In this document: positions 24,501 to 37,640 of the stretch, in pieces
Numbering within the stretch: position 1 is the stretch's first letter
Layout: each line of letters starts with the position of its first letter
Origin: Litoditis marina
Lineage: Eukaryota; Nematoda; Chromadorea; Rhabditida; Rhabditidae
Length of the DNA: 64,000 nt
NCBI GenBank assembly: GCA_964036275.1
Contig: CAXIWQ010000163.1
Location: forward strand, 36,019-100,018
Reading direction: 5' to 3'
Notes under the pieces: model-generated
What the model was told of the DNA's origin: nothing
The model's input: only the letters and a program-made list of their open reading frames with translations
Databases searched by the model: none
Program-made: the position numbers and the translations under genes

Positions 24501-24950
24501 GTTGCATTAAGTTTTTGTAGCTGGGAGCAACAGATTTGATAGCCGTATGAACTGTTCTCTGTAACTGCAAGCCAAAGATTCGATAACAGCGTTAATTCGT
24601 ACTTTGTGGTTGTGCACCACAGAATATATTGTCGTATAAGGTTTTTGTAGCTGGGAGCAACAGATTTGATAGCCGTATGAACTGTTCTCTGTAACTGCAA
24701 GCCAAAGATTCGATAACCGCGTTAATTCGTATTTCGTGGCTGTGCGCCACAGAATAGATAGTAGTATTAGGTTTTTGTAGCTGGGAGCAACAGACTTGAT
24801 AGCCGTATAAACTTTTTTCTGTAGCTGCAAGGCAAAGAGTCAATAACCGCGTTAATTTGTTTTTTGTGGCTGTGCGCCACAGAATATAAAGTCGTATTAG
24901 GTTTTTGTAGCTGGGAGCAACAGACTTGATAGCCGTATAAACTTTTTTCT
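21600..24950 (+). repeat. Left-domain monomers; 22.0-23.5 kb is copied at 25.5-27.0 kb
   Basis: This span repeats the core order. 22.0-23.5 kb matches 25.5-27.0 kb at 3497-3498 bp, including the T/A-background 5-bp deletion (22928 and near 26404). Local oddities are GTGCGCCGAAGAAT near 23190 and GTGAGAAACAC near 23230, both unique single changes, and GTCGTATACTTTC near 23597 (one T lost). Confidence 0.8.
22928..22937 (+). repeat. B variant with the same 5-bp deletion (T/A background)
   Basis: Here CTTTGTGGTTGTGCACCAC is shortened to CTTTGTTGCACCAC, a loss of GGTTG at exactly the register of the GGCTG loss seen near 204. It occurs at 22928 and again near 26404 and 29403, which are copies of this place made by larger duplications. 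It therefore looks like one additional event, or one conversion event, on the ACCAC lineage. Confidence 0.8.
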
Positions 24951-27900
24951 GTAGCTGCAAGGCAAAGAGTCAATAACCGCGTTAATTTGTCTTTTGTGGA
25001 TGTGCGCCACAGAATATATAGTCGTCTTAGGTTCTTGTAGCTGTGAGCAACACACTTGGTAGCCGTATAAGGTTTTGTTTGTAGCTGCAAGCCACAGAGT
25101 CAATAACCGCGTTAATTTGTACTTTCTGGTTGTGCACCACAGGAAAGATAGTTGTATTAAGTTTTTGTAGCTGGGAGCAATAGATTTGATAGCCGTATGA
25201 ACTGTTCTCTGTAGCTGCAAGGCAAAGAGTCAATAACCGCGTTAATTTGTTTTTTGTGCTGTGCGCCACAGAATATATAGTCGTCTCAGGTTCTTGTAGC
25301 TGTGAGCAACACACTTGGTAGCCGTATAAGCTTTTTTTGTAGCTGCAAGCCACAGAGTCAATAACCGCGTTAATTCGTACATTCTGGTTGTGCACCACAG
25401 GAAAGATAGTTGTATTAAGTTTTTGTAGCTGGGAGCAACAGATTTGATAGCCGTATGACTGTTCTCTGTAACTGCAAGCCAAAGATTCGATAACAGCGTT
25501 AATTCGTACTTTGTGGTTGTGCACCACAGAATAGATTGTCGTTTAAGGTTTTTGTAGCTGGGAGCAACAGATTTGATAGCCGTATGAACTGTTCTCTGTA
25601 ACTGCAAGCCAAAGATTCGATAACCGCGTTAACTCGTATTTCGTGGCTGTGCGCCACAGAATAGATTGTCGTATTAGGTTTTTGTAGCTGGGAGCAACAG
25701 ACTTGATAGCCGTATAAACTTTTTTCTGTAGCTGCAAGGCAAAGAGTCAATAACCGCGTTAATTCGTATTTTGTGGCTGTGCGCCACAGAATAGATTGTC
25801 GTATTAGGTTTTTGTAGCTGGGAGCAATAGATTCGATAGCCGTATGAACTGTTCTCTGTAGCTGCAAGGCAAAGAGTCAATAACCGCGTTAATTTGTTTT
25901 TTGTGGCTGTGCGCCACAGAATATATAGTCGTCTTAGGTTCTTGTAGCTGTGAGCAACACACTTGGTAGCCGTATAAGCTTTTTTTTGTAGCTGCAAGCC
26001 ACAGAGTCAATAACCGCGTTAATTCGTACTTTCTGGTTGTGCACCACAGGAAAGATAGTTGTATTAGGTTTTTGTAGCTGGCAGCAACAGACTTGATAGC
26101 CGTATGAACTGTTTCTGTAAATGCAAGCCAAAGAGTCGATAACCGCGTAAATTCGTATTTCGTGGCTGTGCGCCACAGAATAGATAGTCGTATTACTTTC
26201 TTGTAGCTGGGAGCAACAGACTTGATATTTGTATAAACCTTTTTTCTGTAGCTGCAAGGCAAAGAGTCAATAACCGCGTTAATTCGTTTTTTTGTGGCTG
26301 TGCGCCACAGAATATTCAGTCGTATTAGGTTCTTGTAGCTGTGAGCAATACACTTGATAGCCGTATAAGCTTTTTTTCTGTAGCTGCAAGCCACAGAGTC
26401 AATAACCGCGTCAATTCGTACTTTGTTGCACCACAGAATAGATTGTCGTATTAGGTTTTTGTAGCTGGGAGCAACAGACTTGATAGCCGTATAAACTTTT
26501 TTCTGTAGCTGCAAGGCAAAGAGTCAATAACCGCGTTAATTTGTCTTTTGTGGCTGTGCGCCACAGAATATAAAGTCGTATTAGGTTTTTGTAGCTGGGA
26601 GCAACAGACTTGATAGCTGTATAAACTTTTTTCTGTAGCTGCAAGGCAAAGAGTCAATAACCGCGTTAATTTGTCTTTTGTGGCTGTGCGCCACAGAATA
26701 TATAGTCGTCTTAGGTTCTTGTAGCTGTGAGCAACACACTTGGTAGCCGTATAAGCTTTTTTTTGTAGCTGCAAGCCACAGAGTCAATAACCGCGTTAAT
26801 TCGTACTTTCTGGTTGTGCACCACTGGAAAGATAGTTGTATTAAGTTTTTGTAGCTGGGAGCAACAGATTTGATAGCCGTATGAACTGTTCTCTGTAACT
26901 GCAAGCCAAAGATTCGATAACAGCGTTAATTCGTACTTTGTGGTTGTGCACCACAGAATAGATTGTCGTATAAGGTTTATGTAGCTGGGAGCAACAGACT
27001 TGATAGCCGTGTAAATTTTTTTCTGTAGCTGCAAGCCAAAAGTCGATAACCGCGTTAATTCATATTTCGTGGCTGTGCGCCACAGAATAGATAGTCGTAT
27101 TAGGTTTTTGTAGCTGGCAGCAACAGACTTGATAGCCGTATGAACTGTTTTCTGTAAATGCAAGCCAAAGAGTCGATAACCGCGTAAATTCGTATTTCGT
27201 TGCGCCACAGAATAGATAGTCGTATTACTTTCTTGTAGCTGGGAGCAACAGACTTGATATTTGTATAAACCTTTTTTCTGTAGCTGCAAGCAAAGAGTCA
27301 ATAACCGCGTTAATTCGTCTTTTGTGGCTGTGCGCCACAGAATATTCAGTCGTATTAGGTTCTTGTAGCTGTGAGCAACACACTTGATAGCCGTATAAGC
27401 TTTTTTTCTGTAGCTGCAAGCCACAGAGTCAATAACCGCGTCAATTCGTACTTTGTGGTTGTGCACCACAGAATAGATTGTCGTATTAGGTTTTTGTAGC
27501 TGGGAGCAACAGACTTGATAGCCGTGTAAACTTTTTTCTGTAGCTGCAAGCCAAAGAGTCGATAACCGCGTTAATTCATATTTCGTGGCTGTGCGCCACA
27601 GAATAGATAGTCGTATTAGGTTTTTGTAGCTGGGAGCAACAGACTTGATAGCCGTATAAACTTTTTTCTGTAGCTGCAAGGCAAAGAGTCAATAACCGCG
27701 TTAATTTGTCTTTTGTGGCTGTGTGCCACAGAATATAAAGTCGTATTAGGTTTTTGTAGCTGGGAGCAACAGACTTGATAGCCGTATGATTTTTTTTCTG
27801 TAGCTGCAAGGCAAAGAGTCAATAACCGCGTTAATTCGTATTTTTTGGCTGTGCGCCACATAATAGATTGTCGTATTAGGTTTTTGTAGCTGGAGCAATA

Positions 27901-30900
27901 GATTTGATAGCCGTATGAACTGTTCTCTGTAGCTGCAAGGCAAAGAGTCAATAACCGCGTTAATTTGTCTTTTGTGGATGTGCGCCACAGAATATATAGT
28001 CGTCTTAGGTTCTTGTAGCTGTGAGCAACACACTTGGTAGCCGTATAAGGTTTTGTTTTGTAGCTGCAAGCCACAGAGTCAATAACCGCGTTAATTTGTA
28101 CTTTCTGGTTGTGCACCACAGGAAAGATAGTTGTATTAAGTTTTTGTAGCTGGAGCAATAGATTTGATAGCCGTATGAACTGTTCTCTGTAGCTGCAAGG
28201 CAAAGAGTCAATAACCGCGTTAATTTGTTTTTTGTGGCTGTGCGCCACAGAATATATAGTCGTCTCAGGTTCTTGTAGCTGTGAGCAACACACTTGGTAG
28301 CCGTATAAGCTTTTTTTGTAGCTGCAAGCCACAGAGTCAATAACCGCGTTAATTCGTACATTCTGGTTGTGCACCACAGGAAAGATAGTTGTATTAAGTT
28401 TTTGTAGCTGGGAGCAACAGATTCGATAGCCGTATGAACTGTTCTCTGTAACTGCAAGCCAAAGATTCGATAACAGCGTTAATTCGTACTTTGTGGTTGT
28501 GCACCACAGAATAGATTGTCGTTTAAGGTTTTTGTAGCTGGGAGCAACAGATTTGATAGCCGTATGAACTGTTCTCTGTAACTGCAAGCCAAAGATTCGA
28601 TAACCGCGTTAACTCGTATTTCGTGGCTGTGCGCCACAGAATAGATTGTCGTATTAGGTTTTTGTAGCTGGAGCAACAGACTTGATAGCCGTATAAACTT
28701 TTTTCTGTAGCTGCAAGGCAAAGAGTCAATAACCGCGTTAATTCGTATTTTGTGGCTGTGGCGCCACAGAATAGATTGTCGTATTAGGTTTTTGTAGCTG
28801 GGAGCAATAGATTCGATAGCCGTATGAACTGTTCTCTGTAGCTGCAAGGCAAAGAGTCAATAACCGCGTTAATTTGTTTTTTGTGGCTGTGCGCCACAGA
28901 ATATATAGTCGTCTTAGGTTCTTGTAGCTGTGAGCAACACACTTGGTAGCCGTATAAGCTTTTTTTTGTAGCTGCAAGCCACAGAGTCAATAACCGCGTT
29001 AATTCGTACTTTCTGGTTGTGCACCACAGGAAAGATAGTTGTATTAGGTTTTTGTAGCTGGCAGCAACAGACTTGATAGCCGTATGAACTGTTTTCTGTA
29101 AATGCAAGCCAAGAGTCGATAACCGCGTAAATTCGTATTTCGTGGCTGTGCGCCACAGAATAGATAGTCGTATTACTTTCTTGTAGCTGGGAGCAACAGA
29201 CTTGATATTTGTATAAACCTTTTTTCTGTAGCTGCAAGGCAAAGAGTCAATAACCGCGTTAATTCGTTTTTTTGTGGCTGTGCGCCACAGAATATTCAGT
29301 CGTATTAGGTTCTTGTAGCTGTGAGCAATACACTTGATAGCCGTATAAGCTTTTTTTCTGTAGCTGCAAGCCACAGAGTCAATAACCGCGTCAATTCGTA
29401 CTTTGTTGCACCACAGAATAGATTGTCGTATTAGGTTTTTGTAGCTGGGAGCAACAGACTTGATAGCCGTATAAACTTTTTTCTGTAGCTGCAAGGCAAA
29501 GAGTCAATAACCGCGTTAATTTGTCTTTTGTGGCTGTGCGCCACAGAATATAAAGTCGTATTAGGTTTTTGTAGCTGGAGCAACAGACTTGATAGCTGTA
29601 TAAACTTTTTTCTGTAGCTGCAAGGCAAAGAGTCAATAACCGCGTTAATTTGTCTTTTGTGGCTGTGCGCCACAGAATATATAGTCGTCTTAGGTTCTTG
29701 TAGCTGTGAGCAACACACTTGGTAGCCGTATAAGCTTTTTTTTGTAGCTGCAAGCCACAGAGTCAATAACCGCGTTAATTCGTACTTTCTGGTTGTGCAC
29801 CACTGGAAAGATAGTTGTATTAAGTTTTTGTAGCTGGGAGCAACAGATTTGATAGCCGTATATAGCCGTATGAACTGTTCTCTGTAACTGCAAGCCAAAG
29901 ATTCGATAACAGCGTTAATTCGTACTTTGTGGTTGTGCACCACAGAATAGATTGTCGTATAAGGTTTATGTAGCTGGGAGCAACAGACTTGATAGCCGTG
30001 TAAATTTTTTTCTGTAGCTGCAAGCCAAAAGTCGATAACCGCGTTAATTCATATTTCGTGGCTGTGCGCCACAGAATAGATAGTCGTATTAGGTTTTTGT
30101 AGCTGGCAGCAACAGACTTGATAGCCGTATGAACTGTTTTCTGTAAATGCAAGCCAAAGAGTCGATAACCGCGTAAATTCGTATTTCGTTGCGCCACAGA
30201 ATAGATAGTCGTATTACTTTCTTGTAGCTGGGAGCAACAGACTTGATATTTGTATAAACCTTTTTTCTGTAGCTGCAAGGCAAAGAGTCAATAACCGCGT
30301 TAATTCGTCTTTTGTGGCTGTGCGCCACAGAATATTCAGTCGTATTAGGTTCTTGTAGCTGTGAGCAACACACTTGATAGCCGTATAAGCTTTTTTTCTG
30401 TAGCTGCAAGCCACAGAGTCAATAACCGCGTCAATTCGTACTTTGTGGTTGTGCACCACAGAATAGATTGTCGTATTAGGTTTTTGTAGCTGGGAGCAAC
30501 AGACTTGATAGCCGTGTAAACTTTTTTCTGTAGCTGCAAGCCAAAGAGTCGATAACCGCGTTAATTCATATTTCGTGGCTGTGCGCCACAGAATAGATAG
30601 TCGTATTAGGTTTTTGTAGCTGGGAGCAACAGACTTGATAGCCGTATAAACTTTTTTCTGTAGCTGCAAGGCAAAGAGTCAATAACCGCGTTAATTTGTC
30701 TTTTGTGGCTGTGTGCCACAGAATATAAAGTCGTATTAGGTTTTTGTAGCTGGGAGCAACAGACTTGATAGCCGTATGATTTTTTTTCTGTAGCTGCAAG
30801 GCAAAGAGTCAATAACCGCGTTAATTCGTATTTTTTGGCTGTGCGCCACATAATAGATTGTCGTATTAGGTTTTTGTAGCTGGGAGCAATAGATTTGATA

Positions 30901-30920
30901 GCCGTATGAACTGTTCTCTG
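24950..30920 (+). repeat. Tandem duplication of 23 monomers (2980/2990-bp offset)
   Basis: Copy one (about 24.95-27.93 kb) and copy two (about 27.93-30.92 kb) agree at 2978-2980 bp up to 29.86 kb and at 2989-2990 bp after it. The shift is accounted for by a 10-bp insertion at 29861-29870 in copy two. Shared rare marks include ACCACTGGAAAG (26822 and 29801), GGTTTATGTAGC, CCAAAAGTCG and GTGGATGTGCG. The copies differ mainly by single-base losses such as AGCTGGAGC for AGCTGGGAGC. Confidence 0.88.
29861..29870 (+). repeat. 10-bp microduplication inside a C subunit
   Basis: GATAGCCGTA is followed by an extra TATAGCCGTA before TGAACTG. The counterpart at about 26,870 in the other copy of the 23-monomer duplication lacks it, and I saw it nowhere else. 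It therefore arose after that duplication, or is an assembly error. Confidence 0.85.
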
Positions 30921-31589
30921 TAGCTGCAAGGCAAAGAGTCAATAACCGCGTTAATTTGTTTTTTGTGGCTGTGCGCCACAGAATATATAGTCGTCTTAGG
31001 TTCTTGTAGCTGTGAGCAACACACTTGGTAGCCGTATAAGCTTTTTTTTGTAGCTGCAAGCCACAGAGTCAATAACCGCGTTAATTCGTACTTTCTGGTT
31101 GTGCACCACAGGAAAGATAGTTGTATTAAGTTTTCGTAGCTGGGAGCAACAGATTTGATAGCCGTATGAACTGTTCTCTGTAACTGCAAGCCAAAGATTC
31201 GATAACAGCGTTAATTCGTACTTTGTGGTTGTGCACCACAGAATATATTGTCGTATAAGGTTTTTGTAGCTGGGAGCAACAGATTTGATAGCCGTATGAA
31301 CTGTTCTCTGTAACTGCAAGCCAAAGATTCGATAACCGCGTTAATTCGTATTTCGTGGCTGTGCGCCACAGAATAGATAGTCGTATTAGGTTTTTGTAGC
31401 TGGGAGCAACAGACTTGATAGCCGTATAAACTTTTTTCTGTAGCTGCAAGCAAAGAGTCAATAACCGCGTTAATTTGTTTTTTGTGGCTGTGCGCCACAG
31501 AATATAAAGTCGTATTAGGTTTTTGTAGCTGGGAGCAACAGACTTGATAGCCGTATAAACTTTTTTCTGTAGCTGCAAGGCAAAGAGTC

Positions 31590-34500
31590 AATAACCGCGT
31601 TAATTTGTCTTTTGTGGATGTGCGCCACAGAATATATAGTCGTCTTAGGTTCTTGTAGCTGTGAGCAACACACTTGGTAGCCGTATAAGCTTTTGTTCTG
31701 TAGCTGCAAGCCACAGAGTCAATAACCGCGTTAATTCGTACTTTCTGGTTGTGCACCACAGGAAAGATAGTTGTATTAAGTTTTTGTAGCTGGGAGCAAC
31801 AGATGTGATAGCCGTATGAACTGTTCTCTGTAACTGCAAGCCAAAGATTCGATAACAGCGTTAATTCGTACTTTGTGGTTGTGCACCACAGAATAGATTG
31901 TCGTATTAGGTTTTTGTAGCTGGCAGCAACAGACTTGATAGCCGTATGAACTGTTTTCTGTAAATGCAAGCCAAAGAGTCGATAACCGCGTAAATTCGTA
32001 TTTCGTGGCTGTGCGCCACAGAATAGATAGTCATATTACTTTCTTGTAGCTGGGAGCAACAGACTTGATATTTGTATAAACCTTTTTCTGTAGCTGCAAG
32101 GCAAAGAGTCAATAACCGCGTTAATTCGTTTTTTTGTGGCTGTGCGCCACAAAATATTCAGTCGTATTAGGTTCTTGTAGCTGTGAGCAATACACTTGAT
32201 AGCCGTATAAGCTTTTTTTCTGTAGCTGCAAGCCACAGAGTCAATAACCGCGTCAATTCGTACTTTGTGGTTGTGCACCACAGAATAGATTGTCGTATTA
32301 GGTTTTTGTAGCTGGGAGCAACAGACTTGATAGCCGTATAAACTTTTTTCTGTAGCTGCAAGGCAAAGAGTCAATAACCGCGTTAATTTGTCTTTTGTGG
32401 CTGTGCGCCACAGAATATAAAGTCGTATTAGGTTTTTGTAGCTGGGAGCAACAGACTTGATAGCCGTATAAACTTTTTTCTGTAGCTGCAAGGCAAAGAG
32501 TCAATAACCGCGTTAATTTGTCTTTTGTGGCTGTGCGCCACAGAATATATAGTCGTCTTAGGTTCTTGTAGCTGTGAGCAACACACTTGGTAGCCGTATA
32601 AGCTTTTTTTTTTGTAGCTGCAAGCCACAGAGTCAATAACCGCGTTAATTCGTACTTTGTGGTTGTGCACCACAGAATAGATTGTCGTATAAGGTTTTTG
32701 TAGCTGGGAGCAACAGACTTGATAGCCGTGTAAATTTGTTTCTGTAGCTGCAAGCCAAAGAGTCGATAACCGCGTTAATTCATATTTCGTGGCTGTGCGC
32801 CACAGAATAGATAGTCGTATTAGGTTTTTGTAGCTGGCAGCAACAGACTTGATAGCCGTATGAACTGTTTTCTGTAAATGCAAGCCAAAGAGTCGATAAC
32901 CGCGTAAATTCGTATTTCGTTGCGCCACAGAATATTCAGTCGTATTAGGTTCTTGTAGCTGTGAGCAACACACTTGATAGCCGTATAAGCTTTTTTTCTG
33001 TAGCTGCAAGCCACAGAGTCAATAACCGCGTTAATTCGTACTTTGTGGTTGTGCACCACAGAATAGATTGTCGTATTAGGTTTTTGTAGCTGGGAGCAAC
33101 AGACTTGATAGCCGTGTAAACTTTTTTCTGTAGCTGCAAGCCAAAGAGTCGATAACCGCGTTAATTCATATTTCGTGGCTGTGCGCCACAGAATAGATAG
33201 TCGTATTAGGTTTTTGTAGCTGGGAGCAACAGACTTGATAGCCGTATAAACTTTTTTCTGTAGCTGCAAGGCAAAGAGTCAATAACCGCGTTAATTTGTC
33301 TTTTGTGGCTGTGTGCCACAGAATATAAAGTCGTATTAGGTTTTTGTAGCTGGGAGCAAAAGACTTGATAGCCGTATGATTTTTTTTCTGTAGCTGCAAG
33401 GCAAAGAGTCAATAACCGCGTTAATTTGTCTTTTGTGGCTGTGCGCCACAGAATATTCAGTCGTATTAGGTTCTTGTAGCTGTGAGCAACACACTTGATA
33501 GCCGTATAAGCTTTTTTTCTGTAGCTGCAAGCCACAGAGTCAATAACCGCGTTAATTTGTCTTTTGTGGCTGTGCGCCACAGAATAGATTGTCGTATTAG
33601 GTTTTTGTAGCTGGGAGCAACAGACTTGATAGCCGTATGAACTGTTTTCTGTAGCTGCAAGCCACAGAGTCAATAACCGCGTTAATTTGTCTTTTGTGGA
33701 TGTGCGCCACAGAATATATAGTCGTCTTAGGTTCTTGTAGCTGTGAGCAACACACTTGGTAGCCGTATAAGCTTTTGTTTTGTAGCTGCAAGCCACAGAG
33801 TCAATAACCGCGTTAATTCGTACTTTCTGGTTGTGCACCACAGGAAAGATAGTTGTATTAAGTTTTTGTAGCTGGGAGCAACAGATGTGATAGCCGTATG
33901 AACTGTTCTCTGTAACTGCAAGCCAAAGATTCGATAACAGCGTTAATTCGTACTTTGTGGTTGTGCACCACAGAATAGATTGTCGTATTAGGTTTTTGTA
34001 GCTGGCAGCAACAGACTTGATAGCCGTATGAACTGTTTTCTGTAAATGCAAGCCAAAGAGTCGATAACCGCGTAAATTCGTATTTCGTGGCTGTGCGCCA
34101 CAGAATAGATAGTCATATTACTTTCTTGTAGCTGGGAGCAACAGACTTGATATTTGTATAAACCTTTTTTCTGTAGCTGCAAGGCAAAGAGTCAATAACC
34201 GCGTTAATTCGTTTTTTTGTGGCTGTGCGCCACAAAATATTCAGTCGTATTAGGTTCTTGTAGCTGTGAGCAATACACTTGATAGCCGTATAAGCTTTTT
34301 TTCTGTAGCTGCAAGCCATAGAGTCAATAACCGCGTCAATTCGTACTTTGTGGTTGTGCACCACAGAATAGATTGTCGTATTAGGTTTTTGTAGCTGGGA
34401 GCAACAGACTTGATAGCCGTATAAACTTTTTTCTGTAGCTGCAAGGCAAAGAGTCAATAACCGCGTTAATTTGTCTTTTGTGGCTGTGCGCCACAGAATA

Positions 34501-35750
34501 TAAAGTCGTATTAGGTTTTTGTAGCTGGGAGCAACAGACTTGATAGCCGTATAAACTTTTTTCTGTAGCTGCAAGGCAAAGAGTCAATAACCGCGTTAAT
34601 TTGTCTTTTGTGGCTGTGCGCCACAGAATATATAGTCGTCTTAGGTTCTTGTAGCTGTGAGCAACACACTTGGTAGCCGTATAAGCTTTTTTTTTTTTGT
34701 AGCTGCAAGCCACAGAGTCAATAACCGCGTTAATTCGTACTTTCTGGTTGTGCACCACAGGAAAGATAGTTGTATTAAGTTTTTGTAGCTGGGAGCAACA
34801 GATTTGATAGCCGTATGAACTGTTCTCTGTAACTGCAAGCCAAAGATTCGATAACAGCGTTAATTCGTACTTTGTGGCTGTGCGCCACAGAATAGATAGT
34901 CGTATTAGGTTTTTGTAGCTGGCAGCAACAGACTTGATAGCCGTATGAACTGTTTTCTGTAAATGCAAGCCAAAGAGTCGATAACCGCGTAAATTCGTAT
35001 TTCGTTGCGCCACAGAATATTCAGTCGTATTAGGTTCTTGTAGCTGTGAGCAACACACTTGATAGCCGTATAAGCTTTTTTTCTGTAGCTGCAAGCCACA
35101 GAGTCAATAACCGCGTTAATTCGTACTTTGTGGTTGTGCACCACAGAATAGATTGTCGTATTAGGTTTTTGTAGCTGGGAGCAACAGACTTGATAGCCGT
35201 GTAAACTTTTTTCTGTAGCTGCAAGCCAAAGAGTCGATAACCGCGTTAATTCATATTTCGTGGCTGTGCGCCACAGAATAGATAGTCGTATTAGGTTTTT
35301 GTAGCTGGGAGCAACAGACTTGATAGCCGTATAAACTTTTTTCTGTAGCTGCAAGGCAAAGAGTCAATAACCGCGTTAATTTGTCTTTTGTGGCTGTGTG
35401 CTACAGAATATAAAGTCGTATTAGGTTTTTGTAGCTGGGAGCAAAAGACTTGATAGCCGTATGATTTTTTTTCTGTAGCTGCAAGGCAAAGAGTCAATAA
35501 CCGCGTTAATTTGTCTTTTGTGGCTGTGCGCCACAGAATATTCAGTCGTATTAGGTTCTTGTAGCTGTGAGCAACACACTTGATAGCCGTATAAGCTTTT
35601 TTTCTGTAGCTGCAAGCCACAGAGTCAATAACCGCGTTAATTTGTCTTTTGTGGCTGTGCGCCACAGAATAGATTGTCGTATTAGGTTTTTGTAGCTGGG
35701 AGCAACAGACTTGATAGCCGTATGAACTGTTTTCTGTAGCTGCAAGCCAC
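31590..35750 (+). repeat. Tandem duplication of 16 monomers (2082-2085-bp offset)
   Basis: About 31.59-33.67 kb and 33.67-35.75 kb match at 2082-2085 bp. Shared marks are TTTGTGGATGTGCG (near 31614 and 33695), AGATGTGATAGCC, AGTCATATTAC, CACAAAATATTC and GCAAAAGACTT. In this block a 5-bp-deleted B is joined directly to an ATTCAGTCG box (near 32916 and 35004), showing loss of one monomer relative to the core order. Confidence 0.85.
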
Positions 35751-35779
35751 AGAGTCAATAACCGCGTCAATTCGTACTT

Positions 35780-37640
35780 TGTGGTTGTGCACCACAGAAT
35801 AGATTGTCGTATTAGGTTTTTGTAGCTGGGAGCAACAGACTTGATAGCCGTGTAAACTTTTTTCTGTAGCTGCAAGCCAAAGAGTCGATAACCGCGTTAA
35901 TTCATATTTCGTGGCTGTGCGCCACAGAATAGATAGTCGTATTAGGTTTTTGTAGCTGGGAGCAACAGACTTGATAGCCGTATAAACTTTTTTCTGTAGC
36001 TGCAAGGCAAAGAGTCAATAACCGCGTTAATTTGTCTTTTGTGGCTGTGTGCCACAGAATATAAAGTCGTATTAGGTTTTTGTAGCTGGGAGCAACAGAC
36101 TTGATAGCCGTATGATTTTTTTTCTGTAGCTGCAAGGCAAAGAGTCAATAACCGCGTTAATTCGTATTTTTTGGCTGTGCGCCACATAATAGATTGTCGT
36201 ATTAGGTTTTTGTAGCTGGGAGCAATAGATTTGATAGCCGTATGAACTGTTCTCTGTAGCTGCAAGGCAAAGAGTCAATAACCGCGTTAATTTGTTTTTT
36301 GTGGCTGTGCGCCACAGAATATATAGTCGTCTTAGGTTCTTGTAGCTGTGAGCAACACACTTGGTAGCCGTATAAGCTTTTTTTTGTAGCTGCAAGCCAC
36401 AGAGTCAATAACCGCGTTAATTCGTACTTTCTGGTTGTGCACCACAGGAAAGATAGTTGTATTAAGTTTTTGTAGCTGGGAGCAACAGATTTGATAGCCG
36501 TATGAACTGTTCTCTGTAACTGCAAGCCAAAGATTCGATAACAGCGTTAATTCGTACTTTGTGGTTGTGCACCACAGAATATATTGTCGTATAAGGTTTT
36601 TGTAGCTGGGAGCAACAGATTTGATAGCCGTATGAACTGTTCTCTGTAACTGCAAGCCAAAGATTCGATAACCGCGTTAATTCGTATTTCGTGGCTGTGC
36701 GCCACAGAATAGATAGTCGTATTAGGTTTTTGTAGCTGGGAGCAACAGACTTGATAGCCGTATAAACTTTTTTCTGTAGCTGCAAGGCAAAGAGTCAATA
36801 ACCGCGTTAATTTGTTTTTTGTGGCTGTGCGCCACAGAATATAAAGTCGTATTAGGTTTTTGTAGCTGGGAGCAACAGACTTGATAGCCGTATAAACTTT
36901 TTTCTGTAGCTGCAAGGCAAAGAGTCAATAACCGCGTTAATTTGTCTTTTGTGGATGTGCGCCACAGAATATATAGTCGTCTTAGGTTCTTGTAGCTGTG
37001 AGCAACACACTTGGTAGCCGTATAAGCTTTTGTTTTGTAGCTGCAAGCCACAGAGTCAATAACCGCGTTAATTCGTACTTTCTGGTTGTGCACCACAGGA
37101 AAGATAGTTGTATTAAGTTTTTGTAGCTGGGAGCAACAGATGTGATAGCCGTATGAACTGTTCTCTGTAACTGCAAGCCAAAGATTCGATAACAGCGTTA
37201 ATTCGTACTTTGTGGTTGTGCACCACAGAATAGATTGTCGTATTAGGTTTTTGTAGCTGGCAGCAACAGACTTGATAGCCGTATGAACTGTTTTCTGTAA
37301 ATGCAAGCCAAAGAGTCGATAACCGCGTAAATTCGTATTTCGTGGCTGTGCGCCACAGAATAGATAGTCATATTACTTTCTTGTAGCTGGGAGCAACAGA
37401 CTTGATATTTGTATAAACCTTTTTTCTGTAGCTGCAAGGCAAAGAGTCAATAACCGCGTTAATTCGTTTTTTTGTGGCTGTGCGCCACAAAATATTCAGT
37501 CGTATTAGGTTCTTGTAGCTGTGAGCAATACACTTGATAGCCGTATAAGCTTTTTTTCTGTAGCTGCAAGCCACAGAGTCAATAACCGCGTCAATTCGTA
37601 CTTTGTGGTTGTGCACCACAGAATAGATTGTCGTATTAGG
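35780..37640 (+). repeat. Copy of 30.45-32.3 kb
   Basis: This segment matches 30.45-32.3 kb at 5336-5337 bp and is itself matched by about 41.5-43.0 kb at 5725 bp. Shared marks are CATAATAG with AATAGATTTG, GTGGATGTGCG and AGATGTGATAGCC. The three copies lie on both sides of the 8- and 16-monomer local duplications, so those formed within an already duplicated frame. Confidence 0.8.
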
